Source of the DNA: an uncultured Oscillospiraceae bacterium
Lineage (GTDB): Bacteria > Bacillota > Clostridia > Oscillospirales > Oscillospiraceae
Assembly (NCBI GenBank): GCA_910587645.1
Contig: CAJUNA010000013.1
Span: 1 to 64,000, forward strand
Length of the DNA stretch: 64,000 bases
Reading direction: 5' to 3'
Shown here: in pieces, positions 1 to 8,492 of the stretch
How positions within the stretch are numbered: the first letter of the stretch is position 1
Layout of the letters: each line of letters begins with the position of its first letter
The notes under the pieces: model-generated
Databases searched by the model: none
The model's input: the letters and a program-made list of their open reading frames with translations, nothing else
What the model was told of the DNA's origin: nothing
Program-made: the position numbers and the translations under genes

Positions 1-236
1 GTCTCCTTTCGGCGACCGTTATAAACTTAAAAAGGATGATTCAAGCTGCAAGTTGACGCCTTCAGGGCATCTTTTTCATGCTTTGAGAAAAATCTCTTGA
101 CTTTTGCTCCCTCATATATTGGACTTTGTCAACAGGTCCAGATCTGCGAACACGGCACAGTTACAGGACGAGCTGACGGGGCATTAATCGGGCTGGCCCG
201 CACAACGGATGGAAACACTACGCCCACTGACGGCAC

Positions 237-784
237 TTGGAAAACGATCATTATGATGCAAGCATTACAAGACAGAGTGAACTTGCGATGCAACGTCAGG
301 ATTACCAAAGTGCTCTACAGCGCACAACTTATTATGCTAGTGTTTTAGGAATGTCTGAAGAAGGCGTGTCCAGTTACTTTGTAGGTGCAAATCTTCGTGA
401 AATCCAGCGCAAGAAAGCACAGGGAATTATGGTGGTAATATCGGCGTGATACATACGCCACCCAAGAAAGACCCAGTTTGGGATATGAACCGGACTTTAA
501 ATTGGAATGCTATGCCACCACTTAATAGGTACACCTTTCTAACTGGCAACCCTCAATATTTAAACGGAACTATGGCCTACAAGGCTATTGAGAACGGAAA
601 GGTTATAGAAGTGGAGTACCCAGATACAAAGTTGCAGGCAAGCTTCTACTACTGGAAAGACAATAGTATTTATCAAGCCAGGCCTGCTGAACTTCACTAT
701 ATGGGTACGCCTGGTGGGCCGCAAGACAGCGTTTATGAAAATGCCATTCCTCATTATGAAGATCAGCTTTTGATTATCGTTTAA
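237..784 (+). pseudogene. Decayed AT-rich gene of unknown function, frameshifted
   Basis: Two adjoining reading frames look like one broken protein. The first (237-449) runs through SYFVGANLREIQRKKAQ and then drifts to a stop. The second frame, read back through the same place, continues naturally as GNYGGNIGVIHTPPKKD and goes on to 784. One base missing from the G-run at 422-424 explains the break. Upstream fragments in other frames (for example SANTAQLQDELTG near 147) suggest more damage on the left. The stretch is clearly richer in A+T than the genes to its right, which fits acquired DNA. I do not recognise the family. A sequencing error at the G-run is possible for the last frameshift, but not for all of them. 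Confidence 0.4.
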
Positions 785-900
785 AATACACAAGGCAGTC
801 GAATTGTAGTTAGTTTATAGCTAAACTGGGACGCGAATCATAACAATTTATATCCCCAATAGTAACGGCTGCCATCCCGCACCTTTTCAAAAAAAATTTC

Positions 901-929
901 TTGCCAATCAGGAACAAATGTTGTACAAT
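901..929 (+). promoter_or_regulatory. radA promoter
   Basis: TTGCCA at 901-906 and TACAAT at 924-929, exactly 17 bp apart, about 36 bp before the radA start codon. This is a good sigma-70/SigA-type match. The 180 bases before it (785-900) hold no gene I can see. Confidence 0.75.
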
Positions 930-964
930 AGAGAAAAAAGCTGAGGCATTGAAGGAGAAAAGCT

Positions 965-2338
965 ATGGCGAAGGCAAGAACCATATTTTATTGTACAGAG
1001 TGCGGCAACGAGACGCCCAAATGGGCAGGAAAATGCCTGGCCTGCGGCGCGTGGAACACCATTGTGGAGCAGGAGACTGCGCCCAAGGCAAAATCAGGCC
1101 GTTCCCCCGGCGTCCGCAGTCCCTTCCACGCGGTAAAGGCGGTATCCCTCTCAGAGATTGACACGGCGGAAGAGCTGCGTTTCCATACCGGCATGGGAGA
1201 GCTGGACCGCGTCCTGGGCGGCGGTGCAGTGAAAGGCTCTTTGGTTCTGGTAGGCGGTGCGCCTGGGGTGGGCAAATCCACGCTGATGCTGCAAATCTGC
1301 GGCAGCCTGTGCGGGAAAAACCGTGTTCTATATGTCTCCGGGGAGGAATCCACCCGCCAGCTCAAGCTCCGGGCACAGCGGCTTGGGGTGGGCGGAAGCA
1401 ACCTGCTGGTGCTGTCGGAGACGGCACTGGAGGACGTGCTGCAAGCCGCGTCCGAGGAGGAACCGGACATCTTGATCGTGGACTCCATTCAAACGCTTTA
1501 CAACGGCGCTTTGGACAGCCCGCCCGGCAGCATCGGGCAAGTCAAGGATTGCACCATGGCCCTCATGCAGCTTGCCAAGGGCCGGAACGTGACGGTATTT
1601 GTCATCGGCCATGTGAACAAAGAAGGCTCTATTGCCGGCCCCAAAGTTTTGGAGCACATGGTAGACTGTGTCCTCTACTTTGAGGGGGAGCAGCACAGCA
1701 CATGCCGTATTCTCCGTGCCGCCAAGAACCGGTTCGGCGCCACCAATGAGATCGGGGTATTCGAGATGATGGACGTAGGCCTTTCGGAGGTGGAAAACCC
1801 CTCTCAAATGCTGTTGTCAGGCCGTCCCGATGGCGCGCCGGGAACCTGTGTGACCTGCGTGATGGAGGGCGTCCGTCCTGTGCTGGCAGAAATCCAAGCC
1901 TTGCTGGCCCCTGCGTCCTACGGCAATGCCCGGCGGTCCAGCAACGGCTTTGACTTTGGCCGCGCGGCCATGCTCCTGGCGGTGCTGGAAAAGCGGGGCG
2001 GACTGAAAGTATCCGCTTGTGACGCATATATGAACATTATCGGCGGCCTGACCTTGGACGAGCCCGCCGCCGACCTGGCCGCTATTCTGGCGCTGGCTTC
2101 CAGCTATCTGGACAAGCCCATTCCCGCCGACCTTGCGGCCATCGGGGAGGTGGGGCTTACCGGCGAGCTTCGGGCGGTGAACAACCTGGATCAGCGGCTC
2201 AGTGAGGTTTGCCGTTTAGGCTTCAAAACCTGCGTGGTTCCCCGGCGCAAGGGCAAGGCCCCTGCGCCCCACGAGGGACTGCGTGTAGTGGAAGCGTCCA
2301 ATATTGGGGAAGCTATCCGCGCCGCCTTGGGGAAATAG
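965..2338 (+). CDS. radA: DNA repair protein RadA (Sms)
   Basis: RecA-family ATPase that promotes branch migration during homologous recombination and repair. The 457-aa length is typical. It opens with a four-cysteine zinc finger (C10-x2-C13 and C24-x2-C27), followed by a Walker A motif GGAPGVGKST near residues 96-105. The RadA-specific KNRFG motif lies near residue 252, and the C-terminal part is a Lon-protease-like domain with no protease role. The ATG at 965 follows a GGAG ribosome site at 954-957 and a perfect promoter. It stands alone, 242 bp ahead of efp. The identification is secure. Confidence 0.97.
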   Translation: MAKARTIFYCTECGNETPKWAGKCLACGAWNTIVEQETAPKAKSGRSPGVRSPFHAVKAVSLSEIDTAEELRFHTGMGELDRVLGGGAVKGSLVLVGGAPGVGKSTLMLQICGSLCGKNRVLYVSGEESTRQLKLRAQRLGVGGSNLLVLSETALEDVLQAASEEEPDILIVDSIQTLYNGALDSPPGSIGQVKDCTMALMQLAKGRNVTVFVIGHVNKEGSIAGPKVLEHMVDCVLYFEGEQHSTCRILRAAKNRFGATNEIGVFEMMDVGLSEVENPSQMLLSGRPDGAPGTCVTCVMEGVRPVLAEIQALLAPASYGNARRSSNGFDFGRAAMLLAVLEKRGGLKVSACDAYMNIIGGLTLDEPAADLAAILALASSYLDKPIPADLAAIGEVGLTGELRAVNNLDQRLSEVCRLGFKTCVVPRRKGKAPAPHEGLRVVEASNIGEAIRAALGK

Positions 2339-2496
2339 GGCGCAGAAAAAAGTTGCCGGCAGTGAACAAGACGGCGGGACCGGCGCATACCATGAATCAG
2401 GGTGAGGGTTTTGCGCCATAATACGGGAAGCGGGGCTGTTTTTCCCGTCCGATTCCAGCGAAAGGAAAAATTTCAACCGATTTTCCTACAAAACCC

Positions 2497-2525
2497 TTGC
2501 AATTATGACGGGAATACGGTAGAAT
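2497..2525 (+). promoter_or_regulatory. efp promoter
   Basis: TTGCAA at 2497-2502 and TAGAAT at 2520-2525 with a 17-bp spacer, followed by AGGAGG at 2565-2570 ahead of the efp ATG. The rest of the 2339-2580 gap holds nothing else recognisable. Confidence 0.7.
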
Positions 2526-2580
2526 GTCCGGTAGGTAAGAAATCCCGTGTAAATTATTCCAATTAGGAGGAAATCAAAAT

Positions 2581-3150
2581 ATGGCTACAATTACTGCCGG
2601 CGAGTTCCGCAATGGCAAGACCTTTGAAATGGACGGAAAGGTGATGCAGGTCATCGAGTTCCAGCACGTTAAGCCCGGTAAAGGCGCGGCTTTTGTGCGC
2701 ACGAAGATGAAGAACGTAGTGACCGGCGCGGTCACCGAGACCAGCTTCAACCCCACAGCCAAGTTCGAGGAAGCCTTCGTCGAGCGTAAGGATATGGAGT
2801 ACAGCTACAGCGATGGCGACCTGTACTATTTCATGGATCAAGAGACCTATGACATGGTGCCTCTGGGCAAGGATCTGCTGGGTGATGCGTTCCGCTTCGT
2901 CAAGGAGAACACCATGTGCAAGGTGCTCAGTTATAAAGGGACTGTATTCGGCTTGGAGTGCCCCAACTTTATGGATCTGGTGGTGACGGACACGGAGCCC
3001 GGCTTTGCCGGTAACACCGCCACTAATGTGACCAAGCCCGCCGTGCTGGAGACTGGGGCGGAGATCAAGGTGCCCCTGTTTATTGACGTGGGGGACAAGA
3101 TCACCATTGATACCCGCACCGGTGAGTACCTCTCCCGCTGCAAGGAGTAA
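2581..3150 (+). CDS. efp: Elongation factor P
   Basis: Translation factor that binds between the P and E sites and rescues ribosomes stalled on polyproline. The 189-aa length is standard, with an N-terminal KOW-like domain and two OB-fold domains. The loop KPGKG at residues 31-35 places Lys34 at the tip that faces the peptidyl-transferase centre. The signature ending with [11 protein letters not shown] lies at the C-terminus. AGGAGG sits 10 bp before the ATG. It is followed 82 bp downstream by a CD1247-type protein, possibly cotranscribed. No lysine-modifying enzymes (EpmA/B type) are in the window. Confidence 0.97.
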   Translation: MATITAGEFRNGKTFEMDGKVMQVIEFQHVKPGKGAAFVRTKMKNVVTGAVTETSFNPTAKFEEAFVERKDMEYSYSDGDLYYFMDQETYDMVPLGKDLLGDAFRFVKENTMCKVLSYKGTVFGLECPNFMDLVVTDTEPGFAGNTATNVTKPAVLETGAEIKVPLFIDVGDKITIDTRTGEYLSRCKE

Positions 3151-3232
3151 TTTTGTGTTCCATCGGCCTGGGGCCGTGTGTTAAAAGAGGAGAACCTGAA
3201 GAAAAACATGACTTTTTGAAAGGAGAGGCGCT

Positions 3233-3691
3233 ATGGAAATTCTGGAAAAGGTCGCGTATATGAAGGGGTTGGCGGAGGGCATCGGCCTGGATGTCAAGTC
3301 CAAGGAGGGCAAGCTCCTCAAAGTGATGATGGACATTCTGGACGATGTGGCCCTGGAACTGCAAGACATCCATGACGAACAGGCGGATTTGGAGGAAGGC
3401 CTTGACGCGGTCAGCGAGGATCTGGCCGATGTGGAGAGCTTCCTGTTCGACATGGAGGATGAGGACGAAGAAGACGGCGAGGAGGATGGAGAAGTCTATC
3501 AGACTACCTGTCCTAACTGTGACGAAGAAATTTTCTTTGACGAGGACATCCTAGCGGACGGCAGTGTCCTCTGTCCCAACTGCGGCGAGGAACTGGAATT
3601 TGACCTGTCGGACTTGAGCGGCTGCGGCGGATGTTGCGGCGCCTGCGCTGAAGAGGAAGACGAGGATGACGATGAGGAAGACGATGAGTGA
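3233..3691 (+). CDS. CD1247-like acidic zinc-ribbon protein
   Basis: A 152-aa protein of the clostridial CD1247 N-terminal-domain family, whose function is unknown. The first 70 residues are helical and start MEILEKVAYMKGLAEGIGLD. A very acidic linker follows, then a zinc ribbon with CPNC pairs near residues 93-96 and 114-117. A CGGCCGAC cluster comes next, and the tail is almost entirely Asp/Glu. The extreme acidity and the zinc ribbon suggest a protein- or metal-binding accessory role (inference). GGAGAGG lies just before the ATG. The gene follows efp and precedes a strong terminator, so the two probably share a transcript. Confidence 0.8.
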   Translation: MEILEKVAYMKGLAEGIGLDVKSKEGKLLKVMMDILDDVALELQDIHDEQADLEEGLDAVSEDLADVESFLFDMEDEDEEDGEEDGEVYQTTCPNCDEEIFFDEDILADGSVLCPNCGEELEFDLSDLSGCGGCCGACAEEEDEDDDEEDDE

Positions 3692-3718
3692 TCGCCGCTT
3701 TCATTAAGGCCAGATTGA

Positions 3719-3757
3719 CACAAAAGGAGCGCCCCAGCCTGGGGGCGCTCCTTCCTT
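3719..3757. terminator. Bidirectional intrinsic terminator
   Basis: A 10-bp perfect stem (GGAGCGCCCC at 3726-3735 with GGGGCGCTCC at 3742-3751) is followed by TTCCTTT on the plus strand and by TTTTG on the minus strand. It ends both the efp/CD1247 transcript and the convergent hsp20 transcript. Confidence 0.85.
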
Positions 3758-3801
3758 TATTGCCCTGCCGCCGCCTTGCCAAGAGGGATGAAGGGGATAA
3801 G

Positions 3802-4236
3802 TTACTGGATCTCCAGCCGTCTTGCGGCGGGCACGGCCTGGGTCTGTTTCGGCAGTGTCAGCTTCAGCACCCCGTCCTCGTAGGCGGCGGTGATCCCCTC
3901 AGCGCGGATGCCGGAGATATCAAAGCTTCTGGAGAAAGAACCGAAGGAGCGTTCACAGCGGATATAGCCGCTGTTTTCGTCCCTCTCTTCCTTAGACGCG
4001 TTTCTCTGCGCACTGATCGAGAGACGGTCGCCGTCAATATCAATGTGGATATCCTCTTTCTTCATGCCCGGCAGGTCAGACTCCAGCACATAAGCGTCTC
4101 CGGCATCCCGGATGTCGGTGCGGAAGGCGGATGTGCCAGCGTTAGCGAACAAGCTGCGTTCTAGTTCTTCCAGGTCGCGGAAGGGACGGTACAGGTCTAC
4201 GCCGCGGCTGCGGGTAAAAGGGATCATTTCAAACAT
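3802..4236 (-). CDS. Small heat shock protein, Hsp20/alpha-crystallin family
   Basis: An ATP-independent holdase that keeps unfolding proteins soluble. The 144 residues comprise a short N-terminal arm, an alpha-crystallin domain at roughly residues 35-130 (with DLPGMKKEDI and the EDGVLKLTLPK strand) and a C-terminal tail ending LEIQ that resembles the oligomerisation I-x-I motif. It is a single-gene transcript, convergent with the gene upstream and separated from it by a bidirectional terminator. A perfect CIRCE element about 95 bp upstream implies control by the HrcA repressor, which is more usual for groESL and dnaK than for hsp20. Confidence 0.93.
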   Translation of the reverse strand: MFEMIPFTRSRGVDLYRPFRDLEELERSLFANAGTSAFRTDIRDAGDAYVLESDLPGMKKEDIHIDIDGDRLSISAQRNASKEERDENSGYIRCERSFGSFSRSFDISGIRAEGITAAYEDGVLKLTLPKQTQAVPAARRLEIQ

Positions 4237-4330
4237 AATAGAAAACCTCCAATTTCTTTTTTGTTTATGGCTACAGTATGCACTTCCATTATGAACAAAT
4301 ATAGCGAATTATATGTCCGGATCATGAATT

Positions 4331-4357
4331 TTAGCACTCCAAATCTTCGAGTGCTAA
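4331..4357. promoter_or_regulatory. CIRCE operator (HrcA site) of hsp20
   Basis: A perfect TTAGCACTC-N9-GAGTGCTAA inverted repeat, identical to the CIRCE consensus. On the minus strand it lies directly upstream of a TATAAT box, so it overlaps the -35 region of hsp20. On the plus strand it ends 15 bp before the -35 of the divergent gene at 4449, which it might also affect. Confidence 0.95.
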
Positions 4358-4372
4358 AATCAGGCTGCGCGG

Positions 4373-4401
4373 TTGTATTTTCCAGTGGCATATGCTATAC
4401 T
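4373..4401 (+). promoter_or_regulatory. Promoter of the 4449 gene
   Basis: TTGTAT at 4373-4378 and TATACT at 4396-4401, with a 17-bp spacer, 48 bp ahead of the ATG. AGGAGG lies at 4435-4440. Confidence 0.65.
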
Positions 4402-4448
4402 ATATCATGAATTAGTATAAAAAGAGCAAGTCCCAGGAGGAGAACCCC

Positions 4449-5084
4449 ATGGATATCCAGCGTATCAACGAATACAATGACCCCCGCTTTCCCCAGGAGA
4501 TCCTATATCAGCATGGCGCCTATCTGGTAGATGGCGCGCCCTGTTTTTTCCGGATTACATCAGGCCACGAAGCAGTCCTTACCGCTCCACACCTTTCCCC
4601 GGAAAGCTTAGAGGAGCTGCTGGAAGTGTTTCGTTTTCATGCGGAGCACATCACGGTTTTTTATAATGAGGGAGGGGACTGTCTCCGGCGGTTCCCTGCT
4701 GTGGCGCGGCGTGAAATAGAGATTGACGCCCTCCAGCCCTCCCAATTTTCGGTAGACCGGGAAAAGTGCGCTGCCGTAGGGCATTTCATATCATCCGCCG
4801 CCAGTCTGGTTATCCCGGTCATGCCACTGCCAGAGGGTGGCGTCTGCGTGCTGGACGGACATACCCGTCTATACGAGGCATGGCGGCGGGGGCTTCGCAA
4901 GGCAATGGTTTTCGACTGCGAGGTTTCCGCCCAGACCCAGGAAAATATGCTGGGCATCGTTCGTGAGACACAAAAACGGAAGATTTACCACATCTGCGAC
5001 CTAGCTCTATATAGCCCAGAGGAGCAAAAGGAAAAATGGCACGACTGGTGTGACGCTTATTTTTCCGCCCTTGGGGAAACTTGA
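4449..5084 (+). CDS. Hypothetical protein with ParB/sulfiredoxin-like motif
   Basis: A 211-aa protein with no recognised family name. Its second half carries LDGHTRLYEAWRRG near residues 134-147. This resembles the (V/I)DGHTR nucleotide-binding motif of the ParB N-terminal/sulfiredoxin fold. The segment before it (EIDALQPSQFSVDREK) also matches the usual spacing of that fold. The N-terminal half has no motif I can name. The start is fixed by AGGAGG at 4435-4440. It lies 19 bp before murF and shares a CIRCE-containing intergenic region with hsp20. A nucleotide-binding or nucleotide-hydrolysing role is inference only. Confidence 0.6.
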   Translation: MDIQRINEYNDPRFPQEILYQHGAYLVDGAPCFFRITSGHEAVLTAPHLSPESLEELLEVFRFHAEHITVFYNEGGDCLRRFPAVARREIEIDALQPSQFSVDREKCAAVGHFISSAASLVIPVMPLPEGGVCVLDGHTRLYEAWRRGLRKAMVFDCEVSAQTQENMLGIVRETQKRKIYHICDLALYSPEEQKEKWHDWCDAYFSALGET

Positions 5085-5103
5085 AATCAGGAGGGAACAG
5101 CCC

Positions 5104-6480
5104 ATGACGCCCATGACTACCGCTCAAATTTGCGCCGCCGTCCAAGGCGTTTTATTTGGAGAAGCCGAAACGGTTATTACCGCCGTTTCCACAGACAGCC
5201 GGACGGTTACCCCGGGGGCGTGGTTTGTACCCCTGGCTGGGGAACGGTTTGATGGCCACGATTATATTGGCATGGCCTTGGACAGGGGAGCAGCTGGATG
5301 CTTTTGTGCCAAGCTGCCAAAAAATATCCGCGAGGACAAGGCTTATATATTGGTAGAGGACACCAGGCGGGCGCTTCGGGACTGGTCGGCATGGTACCGG
5401 AATCAGTACGACATTCCCGTTGTCCAGATCACGGGCAGCATGGGTAAGACCACGTTCAAGGAGCTGCTGGCCGGGATCCTATCCCAGCGGTACAGGACGC
5501 TAAAAACCCCTGGCAATCTCAACGGCGATATTGGCGCGCCCCTGACGCTGCTGTCGCTGGAACCGGAACACGAAGCGGCAGTCGTGGAAACAGGAATGGA
5601 TGAATTTGGCCAGATCCGGTACTTAGGCCAGGCGATCCGTCCCGATGTGGCGGTTATTACGATCATTGATGATGTGCATTTATCCCACTTTGGCAGCCGG
5701 GAGGACATTTTAAAGGCAAAATCAGAGATATTCGAAAACCTCCGTCCCGGTGGCATCGCCATACTCAACGGCGATGACCCGCTGCTCAATACGCTGTCCC
5801 TCCGGTGTGAGGCAGTTCGCTGCGGCCAATCTCCGTCCTGCGGGGTGCGTGTCACGGAGCTGGAGGATCTTGGCCTGGAGGGGGTCCGGTGCACCATTGC
5901 TACGGAGCAGGACAGCTATCCGCTGGCCATTCCGGCTCCCGGTGTCCATATGGCGACACTGGCTGCCCTGGCCGTAGCGGCGGCGGAGTGTCTCGGCCTG
6001 ACAAAAGAGGAAATTATTCAAGGGGTGGAATCCTACGCCCCGGCGGACAACCGCCTGCGGGTAGAGCATCTCCCCGGCAACCGGATCATGATAAACGACA
6101 GCTACAACGCCAATCCCCGGTCTGTCCGGGCAGATGTGGTTATTTTGTCCCAGCACAAGGGCGGAAAGCGGATTGCCATGTTAGGGGACATGACGGAGCT
6201 GGGGGCAGCGGAAGCGTCTGGGCACCAGTCCGTAGGAGAGCTGGTAGGCCAGTTGGGGATTGATATATTGCTTGCGGTTGGCCCTCGGAGCAAAGAATAT
6301 ATGGTACCCGCCGCACAGGCGGCAGGCTGCGCAGAGGTTCGCTGGTATCCCGACCGCGAAGCGGTTAAATCCGATTTACTGGATCTTTTTGCCCCAGGGG
6401 ATGCACTTTTAATCAAGGCGTCTCATTTCTTTGGACGGTTTGATTTAATGGCGGATTTTCTTAGGGACTATTCGTTTTAG
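5104..6480 (+). CDS. murF: UDP-N-acetylmuramoyl-tripeptide--D-alanyl-D-alanine ligase
   Basis: Cytoplasmic peptidoglycan ligase that adds D-Ala-D-Ala to the UDP-MurNAc-tripeptide using ATP. The 458 residues show the three Mur-ligase domains: an N-terminal UDP-binding domain, a central ATPase domain with ITGSMGKTTFKE near residues 108-119 and KTPGNLNGDIG, and a C-terminal domain with NDSYNANPRSVRA. AGGAGGG at 5089-5095 selects the ATG at 5104; a longer open frame reaching back to 5050 has no ribosome site. No other mur ligase is adjacent, so this copy sits outside a dcw cluster here. Confidence 0.95.
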   Translation: MTPMTTAQICAAVQGVLFGEAETVITAVSTDSRTVTPGAWFVPLAGERFDGHDYIGMALDRGAAGCFCAKLPKNIREDKAYILVEDTRRALRDWSAWYRNQYDIPVVQITGSMGKTTFKELLAGILSQRYRTLKTPGNLNGDIGAPLTLLSLEPEHEAAVVETGMDEFGQIRYLGQAIRPDVAVITIIDDVHLSHFGSREDILKAKSEIFENLRPGGIAILNGDDPLLNTLSLRCEAVRCGQSPSCGVRVTELEDLGLEGVRCTIATEQDSYPLAIPAPGVHMATLAALAVAAAECLGLTKEEIIQGVESYAPADNRLRVEHLPGNRIMINDSYNANPRSVRADVVILSQHKGGKRIAMLGDMTELGAAEASGHQSVGELVGQLGIDILLAVGPRSKEYMVPAAQAAGCAEVRWYPDREAVKSDLLDLFAPGDALLIKASHFFGRFDLMADFLRDYSF

Positions 6481-6590
6481 CAGATAGCCTGCCGCATTGT
6501 GCGAGGGGGGCAACTGTACGTTTTCCCTGTGAGGGAATGATAGAATAAAGTGAACGCCGGCCCTCAAGGCTGGCTAAAAAAGAAACGACA

Positions 6591-8492
6591 ATGATAGAAA
6601 TTAGTGTAAGTGGAATTAAAAAATCCTTTGAAATAGGAAATAACATTTTAGACGGGATAACTTTCCAGGTAGAAACTGGTGAGCGCGTTGGCCTTTTAGG
6701 CCGGAATGGCGCCGGAAAATCGACCCTTTTTAAAATCCTTACTGGAGAATTGGAGGCCGATGAAGGCAGTGCCGTTATCGCAAAAAACAGCCGCATCGGC
6801 CTGATTTCCCAAATCCCCGTCTATCCGGAGGGCTACACCGTTGACGATGTCCTCCAAACCGCCTTTTCCAGGCACCAAAAGCTGGCAGAGGAAATGGAAC
6901 GCCTTACCGCCGCCATGGCGGCAGGTGATGCTGGTGAGCAGACCCTCCGCCGGTATGGCGAATTGTCCGCAAAATTTGAGGGCATCGGCGGCTATGACAC
7001 TGGTACCGCCGTCAGCAAGGTAGCCAACGGGCTGTCCATTTCCCTGGAAATGCGCGCCCAACTATTTGCCAGCCTGTCTGGAGGAGAAAAGACCAGGGTG
7101 AACCTGGGCCGTCTGATTCTGGAGGACACGGACATTCTGCTCCTGGATGAGCCAACCAACCACTTGGATCTCCATGCGGTGGAATGGCTGGAGGACTATG
7201 TGCGGCATTTTAAGGGAACAGTGGTTGCCATCAGCCATGACCGCTATTTCCTGGACAGAACGATCACCAGGGTCATAGAAATACTGGACGGAAAAGCGGA
7301 GTTCTATCCCGGTAATTACACCTTTTATGCTATTGAAAAGGAACGCCGCTACCAGGAAAAGCTCAAGCAATATGAAAAAGAGCAGGCAAAGATCAAACAG
7401 CTCCAGGAAGCCGCCGATAAGCTTCATCTCTGGGCCTTCATGGGGAATGACAAGCTCCATAAACGTGCCTTTTCCATGGAGCGGCGCATTGAGCGCATCC
7501 GCCAGACGGAAAAACCCACCAAGGCGAAAGCCATGACCCAGCGTTTCGGGGAGAAAGAATTTTCCGGCGATGAGGTACTGCACATCAAGGACCTGGAGAA
7601 ATCCTTTGAAAGCCGCAGGCTCTTTCGTGACATCAACCTCCTGGTGGAGGGCGGTGAACGCATCGCTTTGATTGGCGACAACGGTACCGGCAAGTCCACG
7701 CTGCTAAAGATCCTTATGGGCGAGGAACAGCCGGACAGTGGCCGGATCCGCTTCGGCCCTGCGGTTCGCACCGCCTACCTGCCCCAGATCATCCGTTTTG
7801 ACAATCCTAACCGCAGCCTGGTGGACACCATGCTCTACGCCAAACACGGCATGACCACCCAGACCGCCCGGGACCGTTTGGGCGCGTTTAATTTCCGGGG
7901 CGAGGACGTGTTTAAGACTGTTTCCGTCCTTTCCGGCGGTGAGCAGAGCCGCCTGCGGCTGTGCATGCTGATGGATGAGGAGATCAACCTCTTGATCCTG
8001 GACGAACCGACCAATCATCTGGACATTGCCAGCCGGGAATGGATCGAAGAAGCGGTGGAGGCCTATGAAGGCGCACTGCTGTTCGTCAGCCATGACCGCT
8101 ACTTCATCAACCGTTTTGCCACCCGGGTCTGGGAACTGGAAAATGGAGCCATCACCGACTATCCGGTACCTTTTGTCCGCTACCGGGAGATCAAGGAGCG
8201 GGAAAAATCCTTTACCCAAGCCCAGGTTAAGTACGAGAAGAAAGAAGATAAGCCCAAGCCCCCGCCCAAGGGCGGCCGCGCCCAGCAGAACGCCCGCAAG
8301 CAGCTTACCATCTGTGAGCGGGAGATGGAGAAGCTGGAGGATGAAATCAAGGCCGCCGAAGCGGAAATGGAAGCCAATGCCTGCGACTATGAAAAGTACA
8401 GCGCGGCCTATGCCCGGAAGGAATCCCTTGACGAAAAGCTGCTGGCGCTGATGGATCGCTGGGAAAAGCTGGCCGGGGAGGCCGAGGTGTGA
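6591..8492 (+). CDS. ABC-F family ATPase
   Basis: A soluble 633-aa protein with two ABC ATPase domains and no membrane domain. ABC-F proteins act on ribosomes as translation factors or antibiotic-protection proteins. Walker A motifs are GRNGAGKST near residue 37 and GDNGTGKST near residue 362; the signatures are LSGGEKTR and LSGGEQSR. The charged coiled-coil linker (residues about 245-310) reaches towards the ribosomal P-site in this family. A second coiled coil at the C-terminus gives a Uup/YdiF-like length. The ribosome site is weak. The short leader holds an imperfect hairpin (GCCGGCC with GGCTGGC, about 6555-6573) just before the start. A housekeeping role is more likely than resistance, but the sequence alone cannot decide. 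Confidence 0.9.
   Translation: MIEISVSGIKKSFEIGNNILDGITFQVETGERVGLLGRNGAGKSTLFKILTGELEADEGSAVIAKNSRIGLISQIPVYPEGYTVDDVLQTAFSRHQKLAEEMERLTAAMAAGDAGEQTLRRYGELSAKFEGIGGYDTGTAVSKVANGLSISLEMRAQLFASLSGGEKTRVNLGRLILEDTDILLLDEPTNHLDLHAVEWLEDYVRHFKGTVVAISHDRYFLDRTITRVIEILDGKAEFYPGNYTFYAIEKERRYQEKLKQYEKEQAKIKQLQEAADKLHLWAFMGNDKLHKRAFSMERRIERIRQTEKPTKAKAMTQRFGEKEFSGDEVLHIKDLEKSFESRRLFRDINLLVEGGERIALIGDNGTGKSTLLKILMGEEQPDSGRIRFGPAVRTAYLPQIIRFDNPNRSLVDTMLYAKHGMTTQTARDRLGAFNFRGEDVFKTVSVLSGGEQSRLRLCMLMDEEINLLILDEPTNHLDIASREWIEEAVEAYEGALLFVSHDRYFINRFATRVWELENGAITDYPVPFVRYREIKEREKSFTQAQVKYEKKEDKPKPPPKGGRAQQNARKQLTICEREMEKLEDEIKAAEAEMEANACDYEKYSAAYARKESLDEKLLALMDRWEKLAGEAEV

Noticed and set aside
2-100. Open frame of 32 codons running in from the left edge (SPFGDRYKLKKDD...)
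   Set aside because: It could be the end of a gene, but it is too short to recognise and the region beyond is decayed.
6511-6546. Promoter before the ABC-F gene
   Set aside because: TAGAAT at 6541 has no matching -35 at 16-18 bp, so it is not called.
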